In this document: positions 51,295 through 63,600 of the stretch, piece by piece
Numbering within the stretch: position 1 is the stretch's first letter
How the letters are laid out: every line of letters starts with the position of its first letter
NCBI GenBank assembly: GCA_009760855.2
Contig: WPIO01000008.1
Location: forward strand, 5,835,501-5,899,500
DNA length: 64,000 bases
Direction of reading: 5' to 3'
Source: Cristatella mucedo
Lineage: Eukaryota > Bryozoa > Phylactolaemata > Cristatellidae
Translations under genes and position numbers: made by a program
Notes under the pieces: model-generated
Databases searched by the model: none
The model's input: the letters and a program-made list of their open reading frames with translations, nothing else
What the model was told of the DNA's origin: nothing

Positions 51295-53140
51295 CAGCGG
51301 AACACGAGAAGACTGTTACGGCGAGCAATGGCAAAAATGCACATTAGCTATCTAGCACCATTAGCTGCTGCTGCACTATGGTGCAATGCGACGGCGCTGA
51401 ATTTGACAGACTCGGCAACACCCACACGGCTGTGACAGCCTCACAGTAACTGTCAAGGCTAGCAAGTGATACCTCTTTTTCATGATGGATATCATATAAA
51501 TTATGACTCCTAGCACACTGGGTGGATGCTAAAACAGCGATTGAGGAGTGCCTAGTGGGAATGCACAAAGTAAAATTAAAACGAATTCCGCCTGCACACC
51601 AGCAGCTTACCTAACTATAATAGACACCTGTCACGGTCAGAAGTAGGCCCCAAATCTTGCTGGAGAGGAGATCAGGAAGCCACTAGGAAGTGAACACCGA
51701 CCTGCACTTACACTGAGCCTGCAGCTACCGACAGCTTCCTGGTGCAGGCTGGTCGCAGGCCATTCGGAGTGGATGCTGCTGATCCAAAAGCTTGATCCAG
51801 CTAGAGCTAGCTCGGGGCAGGATGAGACTCGATCCAGCATCCAGCTGACTAGAACCAGATCAGCCGGCATCAAGAGCAATAGCTCCTGTCCTGGGAGCCC
51901 AGCTACCGGCACCTTTGCCACGTCAGCCCCATTGTTAGGTACTCGGTGATCGGAAACCACGGTTGACTTAGGGATGCCACAGCAGTTGCCTAAGAAGGTG
52001 CACTGCAAGGGAATTGGCCTTTCCCAAGATAACCATTGACCCAATGTAGTTTTCCCAATTGCACAGGAATTGCCCGAAAATATTGTATTGCTAAGACACA
52101 GTGTCTCGAGATAGTTAGCCGAAATTGACATTTGCCCCAAGGTAAGCTCCACTTGTCCGTGCAGTTCCCTTCGAGCCACCTTTCACCTGCACAGTTGGAA
52201 AGCGCCCAATTTTGGCTTCGATCGTCCTAAGGCTAATCCATTACCAGTGTAAACAGATCTGCTGGTGCTGGCCTTGATATCTAACTAGAAGCATTATGCG
52301 GCCGGCATAATCTGCCTCGGTGGCTTGCAAATGATTCCAACCTCTAGCAGCTGGGTCGGCAAGATCCCAGTAATCAGTTAAAGAGTCCTAAAAAGTCCTA
52401 AAAAGTCGCAAGACTGAATTAAACACTGATAAAATGCATGTCGGGACATCTATTGCACCTGCAGGTTGGGGCTCCAAATAAATAGACCTCCGATGCCTGA
52501 CTGGTGAAAAGTTGGTTCAAAGATGTTTTGGGACCTGATCATACTCTTCATCAGCATAGCAGTGGAATTTTAGGTTTACAAAATCAGATTTTGACTGGGC
52601 CATGCTGCCACGATTGGTGGTTTGCATCTTGAAGGCTCTGTTGGAGCAAAAGAACATCGGGTCTGCTGTCAATTTGCGGCTGATACTAAACTTGTGGCTG
52701 GATTGGCTAGACAGGTCATGCATGACTTGGCCGAAGGCAGCCGAACACACCGCAAGAATCTCCCACAACCGCCATCACTGCAGCCATACAGCCCACGTCA
52801 ATATTTACCAGAAGGCAGCATACGATCGATTATGTAGGCAACTGACAAGCGAAAATAAGCATGCAGCATCCGGACTGGGGGGCCAGTGGGGGTTCTTTGG
52901 TATATCTAGATAAAGCTATGGAGGACTCAGACCATGACCTTTCCGATGGTGTAGTAAGGCCGAAGGATGTCGCGTGGCTTTGCTGCCCAGCTTAGCCCAT
53001 TTCCTGTCGACAATAAAGGTCATCAGCCCACCTTTAGGATCATATTGCCAAAGGGACCGGGCTTGCCCAGCTCTGCCATTCATGTGTGATGGCTGAGTAG
53101 GTAGCCAGCTGCTTTGAAGTAGTTCTAAGGCCAGCAATGG
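51295..53140. other. Upstream of Kelch coding start, no gene supported
   Basis: Probably contains intron and 5' UTR exons of the minus-strand Kelch gene, since a CTGCAG acceptor sits at 51292. An open frame of 180 codons on the minus strand (51637-52179) has no recognisable domain. Confidence 0.4.
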
Positions 53141-53214
53141 TACCCTTGCACACCACAGTGGCACGGCACGAGCCTGGGGGGCGAGGTAGGGGAAAGGCAA
53201 GGGAGGAAAAAACA

Positions 53215-53482
53215 GATCGCAGGTTACCCTCTAGAGGCACGGCACAGCCGAGCCGAGCCCCCACCGCCTCCTCCCCCCCCCCACCACGAGGCCGGGGTTG
53301 GAATTGGGGATCCACGAGGTGCTCACACACAAACACTGGGTGGCTCTACAGGCAGGTTACACTCTAGAAGCACGGCACAGCCGAGCCGATCCCCCACCGC
53401 CCCTCCCCCAGCACGAGGCCGGGGTTAGAATTGGGGAGCCACGAGGCCCTCACAAATAAACACTCTGGGTGGCTCTACACGC
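53215..53482. repeat. Tandem duplication of about 130 bp
   Basis: Two copies of a unit running from GGTTACNCTCTAGA.GCACGGC through CAGCCGAGCCGA, CACGAGGCCGGGGTT and ACACTGGGTGGCTCTACA. The copies differ by point changes and a C-run length. Confidence 0.9.
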
Positions 53483-54149
53483 AGTTCGACTCACCACTGT
53501 AGCAGCCCGAGAAGGTGAAGGGCACTGGTGACCACCTCGAGCTTGGCTCGAGCCAGCTGACCGACCGCTGGGGGCCGCCCAAGCTGCTTCACTTTGCAGG
53601 CATCTGGCTACTGCTAGTGCATGTGGTCGTAGCACCAGTCGAGCACACCTTTCCCAAACGCTGCAGCTGAAGCTGCATCCAGCGTACCCGTGGATGGCTA
53701 GGTGCTTGAGTCCAACCCGAAGGCTGCGGCCACAAAAAGGAGCCGCAAAAAAGCAGCAGCCACAGCACGTGACACATTGAGTCAGCGATGACTGCCCTAG
53801 CAGCAGCCGGTGCAGCCGAGCCAACTCGAGAAAGCTAGCAGCGCAGGAGAGCGATGAGTGAGTTGGGTGCCGAAGCAGAGCAACCTTCGGATGGCGAGCA
53901 AACTCGAGCCCACGCTGCTGATCGGCGCCAAGTGGGGGGGCCAAACGCGTACGATCCACAACGAGCACATTCACCATAGGCACCCGTGCATGCCGAAAGC
54001 GTGTGTGCTTGCCCCCTTCCCCTGCCCATGTTGGGCTTGCTCGCGGGCACACACTGCTGCTGAGCGAACCGTCAGCTTAGGATAGTTACGGCCCCCAACA
54101 GGCGACCCCTTGAAGGCTCGCTGTAGTCCTCCACTAGAGACCCGGTAAT

Positions 54150-54300
54150 ACTAGCTGATTTTAACAGCCTCTTCTTATATGGTGGCAGAAGAGCCTTGAA
54201 GGCTGCCCACTGCAGGATTCGAACCCACGACTAGGGGCCGAGTCGTGAACAGCAACCGCCTTACCTAGTGCGTGCCATCACGGCTCTCCACCTTCTGTCC
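54150..54300 (-). mobile_element. Family A SINE
   Basis: Minus strand: GAGCCGTGATGGCACGCACT, AGGTAAGGCGGTTGCTGTTC, B box GGTTCGAATCC near 54220, GCCTTCAAGGCTCTTCTGCC and GAGGCTGTTAAAATCAGCTA. It is internally shortened. Confidence 0.85.
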
Positions 54301-54439
54301 AGCGTGGGGCTGTCTGCTTGCTTGAAGGAGTCACTCAGGAGGCTGGTCGAGAACACCGGTCGTAAGGCATCCTAAAGATCTCTACATGCCGGCTGCCAAG
54401 TTCCTTTGTTCAAACAAGGCCGAGAAGAGCATCTCGGCG

Positions 54440-54580
54440 GCTGGTCCAGCGGTTACGGTGCTCGCCCCGACCAGGCTCTTCCACGAACCATGTCATGGGT
54501 TCGAATCCCACGGTGAGCGATTTATTTTTGCCTGCTGTAAGTGTTGATAGTCGTTTAAGGCTCACCTCATTTAGTTGTGC
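54440..54580 (+). mobile_element. tRNA-derived SINE, diverged
   Basis: CGGCTGGTCCAGCGGTTACG, then B box GGTTCGAATCCC at about 54509 and the body GAGCGATTTATTTTTGCCTG, GTGTTGATAGTCGTTTAAGG. Box A (TGGTCCAGCGG) is also good. It is not an intact tRNA: the arms do not close. Confidence 0.7.
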
Positions 54581-54599
54581 CTCTAGCTAACATTAAACA

Positions 54600-56790
54600 C
54601 TTTAGAGGCCGTGCCTTCGGTTCCAATGCACTAAAAGCCAGGAGTTTGGAAACGACAGACATCACCAAATCCACTAATTTGGTGGCATTTAAATGAAATT
54701 AAAAGTTCAACTGTTTCTCGAAGCATTGGCTCAATCCCTGAGCATTGCCCTTCACTTATTAATGCATGGTACAATTATGAAAGTTATTATCACTGATCAA
54801 TTGATTTATTTAATTCTAGCCATTGGAAAACTTGCCTACTTATCGAACCTGCATTTTAGCTCGGCATCTTGTTGTCAATCAATGGTGCAAACCAATGCTG
54901 CATGCGAATTCACGGTCACAGCCAGAAGCAGACGACAAACAAGCCGGATGACAGGCACTGTGCTACACGATCTTCTCCTGACAGGGTGAAAGATGTGCCT
55001 GTACTGAAATCATTGGCCCATGCACACCACAGAGCTGTTTCTCCACAGCCATGCCCATGTGCACAGGCCTCCTCCTCAGCTTCCTCTTCGTTGCTGGACA
55101 ATCCTCGGGAGGTCTGCGGAGCCACTGGAACCTTGGGCACACACTATTGACCAGCCTCCTCCACAAGACGCAGGTTTCATCCGAGTTAGGCCGGCTTCAG
55201 CACGAGCCAGCCTGCCTAATAAGGTAGCTGCTTCCTAATTATGAGGCATCAGCAGGGGCAGGGCCGTTCACTCGGGCAACTAGTTCGGTAACTAAACAGC
55301 TGCTCGCGGTGCAAGCTCAAACACACAGTCTCTCACAGTACATTACAGTCTATAACAGTAGTTCTCAACCTTCCTAATATCGAGCCCCTTGAATACAGTT
55401 CATGTTGTGGCGACACCCAACCATAAAATTATTGTGTGCAGAATGTGGAAATGTGTCTTCTGATGGTTTTAGACGATCCCTGTGAAAGGGTCGTTCGACC
55501 CCCAAAGGGGCCGTACGACCCACAGGTTGAGAACCGCTGGTCTATAGCATCGCAGCCCGGAGAAGCAACAGAATGGATGTAGACTGGTGATCTTTAGCAG
55601 CCTGGCCGAAGTACGAAAGCAAATATGGACAAATCTAGAACACAAGGTACAAGGAGGCACTTGTTGAGGATTTTCCACTGTATGGCTGTATGCCGCATAT
55701 GCCAACCGGTCGAACGAGAAGCCCTGCAGAACCGCTAGCTGAGCATCACCATGCAGGCAGGCAGCCTTGCCCTGCAAACGTGTCACGGCCCAACCAGCCT
55801 GAAGGAAATGCCGGTCCAGCACCCGGTGCCCGGCCCCCTGATTCCACAGCACACATATTTAGCTGCTTAAGGCTTGGAAAATAAAGAAATGTCTGCCCTC
55901 TTGGCGGTCGGATGCCGAGCAGGGCAAGAGTCAAAGGCTCGTATGGCCAGCGGCTGCCTCAACCAACGGATGATAGCAGCAGCGCTGCTGCTGCTGCCAC
56001 CGACCTCAGTTCAGGTCTGGTTGGCCGGTCTCACCGGCCCACGGAGTAATTCAGGCACACCGAGGATTGAGTTTGCTTGCAGCCAGGCATGGCAGCAAGT
56101 AGCTAAGGGCCCCTTTTCCAGCCTAGACAATAGCCGAGTGCTACCTCCTGTTTGAACGTGCAGCAGCAGCAGCTCAGAATGGACTCAACCACAAAGCCTA
56201 AACTAGGTGCTCCACTGGCTCTGTTGTCGGGGGGGGGGGGGCGGCGGCAGGCTGGGGGCGTCCAGGCAGCAGGAGCAGCAAGCAAAGTAGGTGTGCTGCA
56301 GTGAAAGCTGAGGTAGCCAGCCGGTCGGTAAAAAACTCGGCTCTGAGATGTTTGCTTTCCGTGCCTCAGAGAGCAAGAGCCGAGGCCACCGTGCAGCCCC
56401 AGCAACGACAACGGCAGTGGCAACTGCTCGACAACGATTGGACGCCTTTCATCGTCAGGAGCAGCTGCTCGATGGTGGGCCGTCGAGCTGGTGGTTCCGG
56501 GACAGGCACTTGGGCAGCTCGATTTCGACACAGCCAAACCAGGCTGGGCTTGGTTAGACAGGGCTGATCTGTGCCTGCTGTCAGATGGAAAATGGCACCG
56601 GAATGGCTTTCAAAAACATTGTTGTTAGATCGCGTGCAGCACTAGTACAGCAGACCAACTGACCGATACAGGCAGATCTAACGCTGCCAAACACGGCTAA
56701 CGAATCTCGCAGAACCAGTCTCCAACACATGCACGAATGAAACTGATAGCCGAACACACTACAAAATTGCCTACAGCCAGCAAGAACATC
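54600..56790. other. No gene supported
   Basis: Scattered open frames on both strands, none with a domain. A minus-strand frame at 54916-55140 is Glu-rich and ends in a hydrophobic stretch but has no convincing splice sites. Runs of G occur at 56230-56242. Confidence 0.4.
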
Positions 56791-56799
56791 TCGCCTAAA

Positions 56800-56990
56800 A
56801 AAAAAATCCCAGCTGATTGAACAGCCTCTTTTAGTATAGCGACAGAAGAGCCTTTACGGCTATCACCACCGCTTGCAGTGGCGATAAAGGATCGCCCACC
56901 GCAGGAATCAAACCCACGACCTCGGGACCGAGGTCGTGAAAGCAACCGCCTTACCTAGTGTGCCATCACGGCTCGCCTACTGCACCTCCT
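56800..56990 (-). mobile_element. Family A SINE, near full length
   Basis: Minus strand: GAGCCGTGATGGCACACTAG, GGTAAGGCGGTTGCTTTCAC, GACCTCGGTCCCGAGGTCGT, B box GGTTTGATTCC, CGATCCTTTATCGCCACTGC, GAGGCTGTTCAATCAGCTG, then a T run. It is the copy closest to that at 10826-11008. Confidence 0.88.
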
Positions 56991-57477
56991 GCAGTCAACT
57001 GTCTACATTCTCAAACAATCGAAGGCTTACTTACACAAACAGTGTTTCAAAATATAGGGCGCACGATGATAAAAGCGGTTCCTCCAAGTAGCCAATTTAC
57101 AACAACCCCAAATCAACACTGGCAATAGTCATATTCCAACTTTCGGCAGCCATAGCTTCAAAGTCAGTCGGGGCAACCCGGATCCAGTGCTGGGATCTCT
57201 CTACCGATGATCATCGTACCTGTGTTACAGGACCTGCTACCAATTGCTACAGCTAATCAGCCTCAGCTAAGGCCAGTCGATGGCATAATAATGACCGGCC
57301 CACGTCAGCTGCTACACTCCCTGCAGCAGGCTCCTCGACAAACATGCAGCAGCCGATCCTATTCCGACAGGCTCGGAAGACCGCATCTGAAATCGGTCCT
57401 TGCCATACATGTAGCCTCCTCACCCCTTCTGGAGGTTGGACAGGAAAAAGGATAACAGCAACATCGGTGCTCGCCCA

Positions 57478-57600
57478 GAGTGAGGTCAAGGTGACTGTAT
57501 TTGATGACCGAGGTTGTGGGCTCTGTGGCATTTGTGAAGCACATGAACAGAGATGTAAGTTCTCTTAGGGCACTATATAAATAATTATTATTTATTAATC
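57478..57600 (+). mobile_element. Family B SINE
   Basis: Head AAGGTGACTGTATTTGATGA and CCGAGGTTGTGGGCTC, then AAGCACATGAACAGAGATG, TTCTCTTAGGGCACTATATAA and (ATT)n. Confidence 0.7.
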
Positions 57601-57604
57601 TGAA

Positions 57605-58140
57605 CCACTGAAGATGACATAAACGAGCCCGATTGAAACTGGGTTTAGAACAACCGCCGTAGTCGATGAAGCACTGAAGCAAGCATCAACTTAAGACCCT
57701 AGAAAGGAACAGCTTAATAGGCGACCAGCAGAGCTTCTGGCACAGCAAGCTCCCCCCCCCCTTCCCTCCGGTCAGAGGAATGGCTGGTTGCCAGCCAACC
57801 TGCAAATTACCATACATTCATTTGTACTCTTATCTTGGCACGAGCCAGTGAATTATTATTATTATTATTAAGACATATCCCAAGCTCCCCCACCCCAGAA
57901 AAAGTAGGGGAGGGGCAGCTAAGCATGCTTGCTAGGTAATCAGCAATTCAAATCCCATCCATTATTTGGTCATGGAAGAGAATATCAACACATCAGTCAC
58001 GCAAAGAAACCTATGTAGTACTGCCGGTCCCGGCAACTGCCTTTTCAGCCCAAGGTACCTGACGTCCAGAAAAGAGACTCCTCCCATCTATTTCTGCCCC
58101 AGGGTCTTGGCTGGGGGGGGGTGTTCCAACTTCACAAAAC
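57605..58140. other. No feature recognised
   Basis: Includes a short (ATT)n run at 57852 and C/G runs. No gene is supported. Confidence 0.4.
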
Positions 58141-58144
58141 AGAC

Positions 58145-58260
58145 CGTGGATTGAAGTCATGCAGCAGGCAATCCTTTACTGACCACTGCAAGTGCTGGCA
58201 ATAGCTACCAAGCCTCTGGCGTTATACAAATGAGACTGTTCAACCAGCTGACCTTCACTT
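58145..58260 (+). mobile_element. Diverged family A SINE body
   Basis: GCAATCCTTTACTGACCACTG, AAGTGCTGGCAATAGCTACC, AAGCCTCTGGCGTTATACAA and GAGACTGTTCAACCAGCTGA followed by a T run. Confidence 0.65.
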
Positions 58261-58697
58261 TTTTTTTTACTTTACTTCAGGAATCTATTTTCTGATTTGG
58301 CTCGATGTTTACACTCAAATATCATAAGTCGGAATCTAACATCACTGACGTTTGGAAAGTATATACGCTTTTAAGTTTAAATTAAGTATTAAAATGACAA
58401 AGCACATGTTAGCAACAATAAAGCAATCTACCGGCCAAACCTTGCTCAGTGCAACGAAAGCTGCTTATAAAAATGACAAAGGTTGTTACTTGCATTATTT
58501 ATAGACCCATTTATTTCTGCCATGCTGAGGCTGGGTGGGAGGCAGTAGTAGCTGCAGCTCTCGAACGCTTCCGGCTCACATCTATCTGCTTATAGCTCAT
58601 TTCTCCAATTTGATATTCTAGATACACTCACTGGTGGTCACTTCATTCAGCTTTAAAATTCATGAAAACCTTCTATTTTCCTTTGTTGAGCACCACA

Positions 58698-58805
<108 letters not shown>

Positions 58806-59071
58806 CAACGCTGAAGGTGACCACTTAAGGTGAAGGCTTAAGCATGACCCTGTAAGGGAAATGTTATCTAGCCGAGGCGGTACGATCTCGGCACTGCAAA
58901 AAAGCAGCTGTTCACTGCTTCATTTCTGCTGGCACTCACCATCGGTCAGACGTTACTGTAAGACGGACGAGTCGGACGCGCCACCGATCGATGTGTCTGC
59001 ATGCCAGTGCATACGAACACAACCACTTGTATGTTCCGTGCATACGCTCACACGCATCCATACACCCACAA

Positions 59072-59089
59072 GCACACACGCACACACAC

Positions 59090-59139
<50 letters not shown>
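59072..59139. repeat. (CA)n microsatellite
   Basis: CA run with two early interruptions, then about 48 pure bases. Confidence 0.98.
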
Positions 59140-59140
<1 letters not shown>

Positions 59141-59429
59141 GCATGCACATATACGTGTGCAAACACATGCAAACAGAGCATATCAAGGGAGCATAAACAT
59201 GAAGAGAGAGGACAGCAAGAAGACATTGCAAGTCAGCAGTGACATAAAGACGTCAGGTCACGACCCGCAGAGACCAGTGCGAAAATGTGGTGGCACCAGA
59301 GATGATAGGACATCACCCTGAAATGTGAACCGCGTATTACGGGAGCCTGAAGAACCCTGACATTCAAATGAGAGAGAGAGAGAGAGCTGGCAGTAACTAG
59401 ATCAACACTGTTGCCATGGAATGATAATG

Positions 59430-59825
59430 TGTATCTCCGCCTGTAACTCCACAAAGTCATACAGACCATGTAGGTGTTACGCAGGAGTTTTGTATAGCGC
59501 ACTCACAGCATAAGCAGCGTTCAGTATGCATTCGGTAGCCAACAGACTTCGTCTCACGCAACAAAGAGAAAGTGGGAAGCATAGCAGTCAGGAGAGCAGT
59601 TGAGGTAGTGAGTAGCATAGAAGTAGCAGCTCAGGACCGCTGAAAAGGATGTGCCATAGTCAGCAGTAGGAGAGTAGGTGTCGTTGCGTAAGAATTGTGG
59701 AACCGAGTTCCACAGTCTAGGACCTGCAGAGCTAAAGCTTCTGTCGCCAACTGTCTTTAAGCGGAGGAATGGGACAGCTAATTTATTGTCCACACAGGAC
59801 CAGAGGGCGCAAACTGGCTGAACTG
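59430..59825 (-). mobile_element. Non-LTR retrotransposon 3' part, second copy
   Basis: Matches 26.06-26.46 kb closely over about 390 bases (by eye above 90%), with the same DRSFSSAGPRLWNSVPQF signature on the minus strand. It ends abruptly at its 5' side near 59822, where unrelated sequence begins, as 5'-truncated LINE insertions do. Confidence 0.85.
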
Positions 59826-60309
59826 GACATTGCAGCTCCTTCGGGCTGCCGGGCTCATGCAGTCTGGAGCATTCACACCAACCCACTATCACAAACTTCG
59901 AGCCCTGCAGCATCTGCAATCCTTGGCAACTTTTTCAGATAACCTCTACTTTTCCGGTCTTCAATTGAGCAATCGTTACCTTTTCACTACAGTGGCCTGC
60001 GAGATTGCTGGGGTTCAGGGGCAAGTGGAGCTAACTAGCCTGTGACATGACGTTGCACCAAGTGAAGTGTCTTCTGAGGGTCAATGCAGTTTCAAAGATC
60101 GGGCCCCGGAGCCACAGACACTGCTCTCTAATCTCATGCTGCCGGCAGCTCACTAGCTCCTTGGCAAACGTTACCAAGCACCCACATGCCGTATGGGCTG
60201 AATTCGAGGCTGTGGGTTCATGACCACAATTTTTCAGTTGGTCAACCAAGTGCTGGTAAGTGGGGATGGGCAGAATTCAGTGAGTGGGTTTCTGCTATTC
60301 TTCACTTGT

Positions 60310-60322
60310 CGACCAACGGGGG
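60310..60322. repeat. Poly-G run
   Basis: CAACGG followed by about twelve G residues. Confidence 0.9.
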
Positions 60323-60849
60323 GGGGGGGGTGGTAGGTACTCGAGAAGTTATCTCTGCAGTCTCAACCAGCCTGGTGCCAGAGCGAAGACGCCTCCTAAG
60401 ACCACGACGAACCCACGGCCCCCCAAAACCCCATGGCCACCAACGACCGAGGCCAAGTCGGTGATGGCTAGCCGCTTAGCAGCCAGCAAGCCATCGGCAG
60501 GGGGAAGGGAAGGGAATAGGCCAGCATCCCACTGAAAGGAGCCAGTGGACTGCTGCACACACAGTGCCGATAGTGCTTACAAACGACCGTAGGTTACAGA
60601 AGACTTGGAGGCTTTGATGCTAGAGTCAATGCAGGCATTGGGTTGCGAGTTAGAAAAAACAATTGGCAGCCGGATCGATAGTAGGCCGGCAAGTAACAAT
60701 ATACTGCTGGATCGGACTGCGCACGTGACGGCTAGCAGCAACGCATGCACGAGCACGAGCTGCTGACACACAGCGCCCACCCAGCCTAGCTTCCCCTACA
60801 CCGCCACAGCGTCCGAACTGCAGCTAAAGCCAACCGGGTGCCGACAAGG

Positions 60850-61700
60850 CTGCCGGCAACTGGACCTCAATGAGGCGTCTGGCCACCGGAGCCTGCCGAT
60901 GCGTCGGGGACGTACTAAGCTGTTCGCCTGGCGAGCGTGCTTCGGCGAGCGACGGCTAGCGCTCTCAAAAGCGCGAATCCCGCCCGCCGGCAGCGCCCCC
61001 CCCCCTACACAAACACACACACACGCACGCACGCACACACGCACACACGGGCACGCCGCCGCCGCCGCGGCGAACGCTCGCTCATCGTGGCGCAAGAGCT
61101 GCTCTCCGGCCGCCGCCAAGCCGCATTGCGCGCGAGGACGGCGGCAGGCGCCATGCGGCAGTCGCCGCGCCCACTGCGCCTCGCACGCAAGCACGCGCCG
61201 GCGCCACACCGCCCGCTGCCGAACCTGGGGGAAGCGTATGCTGCAGCCGCCCGCGAGCGTCGGCGCCGGCCGCTCGATCGTCACTCAAACGTCGCGCCAG
61301 GGCTCAGCGCCGCCGCCGCGGTCTGCGCACGTGGTGGGCTCTTCCGCGGGGGGGGGGCGGCATAACCCCCGACCCCAGCGCAGACAGCCGGCCCATCCCC
61401 GCGACAGGCCTGGTCGGACCGTCTAGCTGCGGTTCCAGTACCTCGCGGTCGCAGATCCGGATGCGAGCGCGTAGCGTCCTACGGTTTCCGGCTGCTGGCG
61501 TTCCTTTGCTAGCCGCGCGCCAGGCGACGATGTCAGCGTCTACACCTATCCATCGGCCGACTGCGGGAATACAACGAATCCATTGTCGGGGTGGCTGTAG
61601 CCCTCGACAGGCACCACCCAGAGAATTCCCGCCAGGCGGCTCGACCACGTGCTGCCAGCCTCTGCGCGCGCACGCGAGCCGCGCTCTGGCTTTGAAGGAA
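60850..61700. promoter_or_regulatory. CpG-rich patch, possible promoter
   Basis: GC- and CpG-rich sequence with a CA/CG run at 61010-61048, unlike its flanks. It lies 0.5-1.3 kb left of the exon at 62.2 kb and about 10 kb upstream of the minus-strand Kelch coding start, whose 5' UTR exons are unplaced. It could serve either gene. No coding exon can be fixed in it. Confidence 0.4.
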
Positions 61701-61844
61701 CTGCCTAGTCACTGCGGTTTCTGATACACCACGTGACAGACCTTTTCTTACCGGTTCTAGGATAATTTTAATTGAATAAAAAACTAAACTAAAGTTGTAT
61801 TAAAGTTTTGGAGTCATCGCCAGTCTCGGTGCTTGGCTTTTAAA

Positions 61845-62165
61845 AATGGCGTACAGTAATCTACATTTACATTTGACCTTGTCTTTAGTTCCTATGCTCC
61901 TAAAGCTTGGAATCCGTTACCGAGCGCACGTCGCGACGTCCCCTGTCATGACGACATTAAAAAGTAGCTTAAATCGCACCTGTTTATGGCAGCCTTTCGT
62001 GGGTCTATGTGATCCGTTCTTAGTGTACGTGTACCTTCTTACACTGACCCTGCTGCTTGCGAATGTTGCCACCAATCGTGCGGTAAAGCTTTCTGTACAG
62101 CATATGTAAAGTGCCTTAGAAATAGATAAAGTTTTCTGAGGGCGCTATACAAACTATTATTATAA
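61845..62165 (+). mobile_element. L2-type LINE 3' end
   Basis: SSYAPKAWN-like block (TAGTTCCTATGCTCCTAAAG), then ACATTAAAAAGTAGCTTAAAT and CGCACCTGTTTATGGCAGCC (the KSxLKSHLF position), ACCAATCGTGCGGTAAAG, and the tail TGTAAAGTGCCTTAGAAATAG, GAGGGCGCTATACAAACTATT. Confidence 0.75.
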
Positions 62166-62207
62166 CTACGTGTGAGTCAACTTCAGTCCGTCAGTCTTTT
62201 CCACTAG

Positions 62208-62374
62208 CCACGCCATCAAAGGAATTTGGCTTAATAGATGTGTTAAACGAAGATCCTCAAGGAGCACCTTGGCTGATACATACACCGAAGTCGGGCGAGC
62301 TGATCATAAAACTTCGGTGGGACAAACTTGACCAGCTTCCTTTGACCATCACCAACGTTAGTCGAGGCTCACGG
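62208..62374 (+). CDS. Internal exon of an unrecognised gene running off the right edge
   Basis: A stretch with clear coding character: the acceptor is probably TTTTCCACTAG (62207), the frame reads TPSKEFGLIDVLNEDPQGAP, then WLIHTPKSGELIIKLRWDKL and LPLTITNVSRGSR, and the donor is a consensus GTAAGT at 62375. The exon could also start at 62195 or 62222, since the frame stays open. It leaves in phase 0, and the next exon is not visible before 64000. Its composition is unlike the low-complexity frames around it. I do not recognise the family; the alternation of hydrophobic and charged residues suggests a beta-rich domain (inference). Confidence 0.45.
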
Positions 62375-62859
62375 GTAAGTTCTTTCGACGATCTCGCTAC
62401 TTTTCGAGATCGCCTTATGGAAGTTGGATGGTGTCAAGAGAGCCCAATTGGCTCGCCAACCGTCGCCCTTCGGACTCCACGGCCACCTTTGGACGCGTTT
62501 CGTCGCTAGCTTGTGCAGTCGCTGTTGCTTAAGACGCTGGGTCGATTTAGCATTTCGGTACATACTAATGCCAATACTACCGCAATACATGCCCCCATAC
62601 CAAGGTGGGCGTCGAAGCCAAAGAAAAACGTCATTGATGCTCAGGTCATCCGCAAGGATGCGAGCCAAGATCAGCACCCCAGCCGGCCAGTAATACATTC
62701 TTGCAACTTGTCAACGAACTCGATCTCTTTCTAGGCATTTTACACGTACTGGAAATGAAGTTTTTCAACTCCCATTTAGTTGTTATAGGGTTTTTCAGAC
62801 GGAGATGACGGTCCTATATACCTGCATTTATGCGTACATGTACGTATACAAATGTATAC

Positions 62860-63145
62860 AGCAAATATAATAATAATAATACATTTGCATAGCACCTCAG
62901 AGAACTGAATCTCTTTCTAGGCACTTTACAGATGATATTAAAGAAAGCATGACCAAGTGATTAGTGGTAACATTCGCAATTGTCATCAAGCATGACCTTT
63001 TTAGATGTAGCATGCACAGGGTCAACACGTAGATATGGTTAGTAGCAGCAGCCACACTGTCAGCACGCTTAAGAACACAAAAGACGAATCACAGTGACCC
63101 ACTACAAGCTACAAGCTCTCATAAACAGGTGTGTTTAAAACTTAC
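62860..63145 (-). mobile_element. L2-type LINE 3' end
   Basis: The minus-strand tail (TGTAAAGTGCCTAGAAAGAG, AGGTGCTATGCAAATGTATT) is preceded by blocks shared with 12.6 and 31.1 kb (GGTCATGCTTTCTTTAATAT, ATTGCGAATGTTACCACTAA). It lies 500 bases past the partial-gene exon. Confidence 0.7.
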
Positions 63146-63186
63146 GTGTATACCTTATACTTTTAAATATGGGCATAGTGTATATA

Positions 63187-63322
<136 letters not shown>

Positions 63323-63484
63323 GTTTATGTGTACATTAGGTTATATACGTAAATCTAGACACACTTATAGATTAGTAGGCGCCGGTTAACGAACCTTATG
63401 TCCGTTTGCCCCGAAGTCACGTGGCTAGTGCTCATTATTACGCGCTTCGCGTAGCACTGCCAATGCAATCCGGCTCTAGGTGAA

Positions 63485-63600
63485 TTTTCAAAACATAATT
63501 CATCAAAAATTAGTTCGTCAAAAATTATTCTCAAAAAAGTAATTCATCAAAAGTTAATTAATCGAAAATTATTTTATCAATTATCTTTTATTTCAAAAAG
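63485..63600. repeat. AT-rich imperfect tandem repeat
   Basis: Five or six diverged copies of a 17-20 bp unit such as AATTCATCAAAAATTA, GTTCGTCAAAAATTATT and AATTCATCAAAAGTTAATT. Confidence 0.75.

Noticed and set aside
51637-52179. 180-codon minus-strand frame
   Set aside because: No recognisable domain, no splice context that joins it to the Kelch gene, and no codon pattern that sets it apart.
54440-54530. Possible tRNA gene (box A- and box B-like motifs)
   Set aside because: Arms do not form a cloverleaf and the following body matches the SINEs; it is a tRNA-derived SINE.
59830-60045. Plus-strand frame of 71 codons (LMQSGAFTPTHYHKLRALQ...)
   Set aside because: Reads rather like protein, but begins at the edge of a LINE insertion, has no clear acceptor or donor, and no family is recognised.
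60238-60255. 18-base micro-exon between TTTTTCAG and GTAAGT
   Set aside because: Splice sites are good, but no partner exons on either side can be named.
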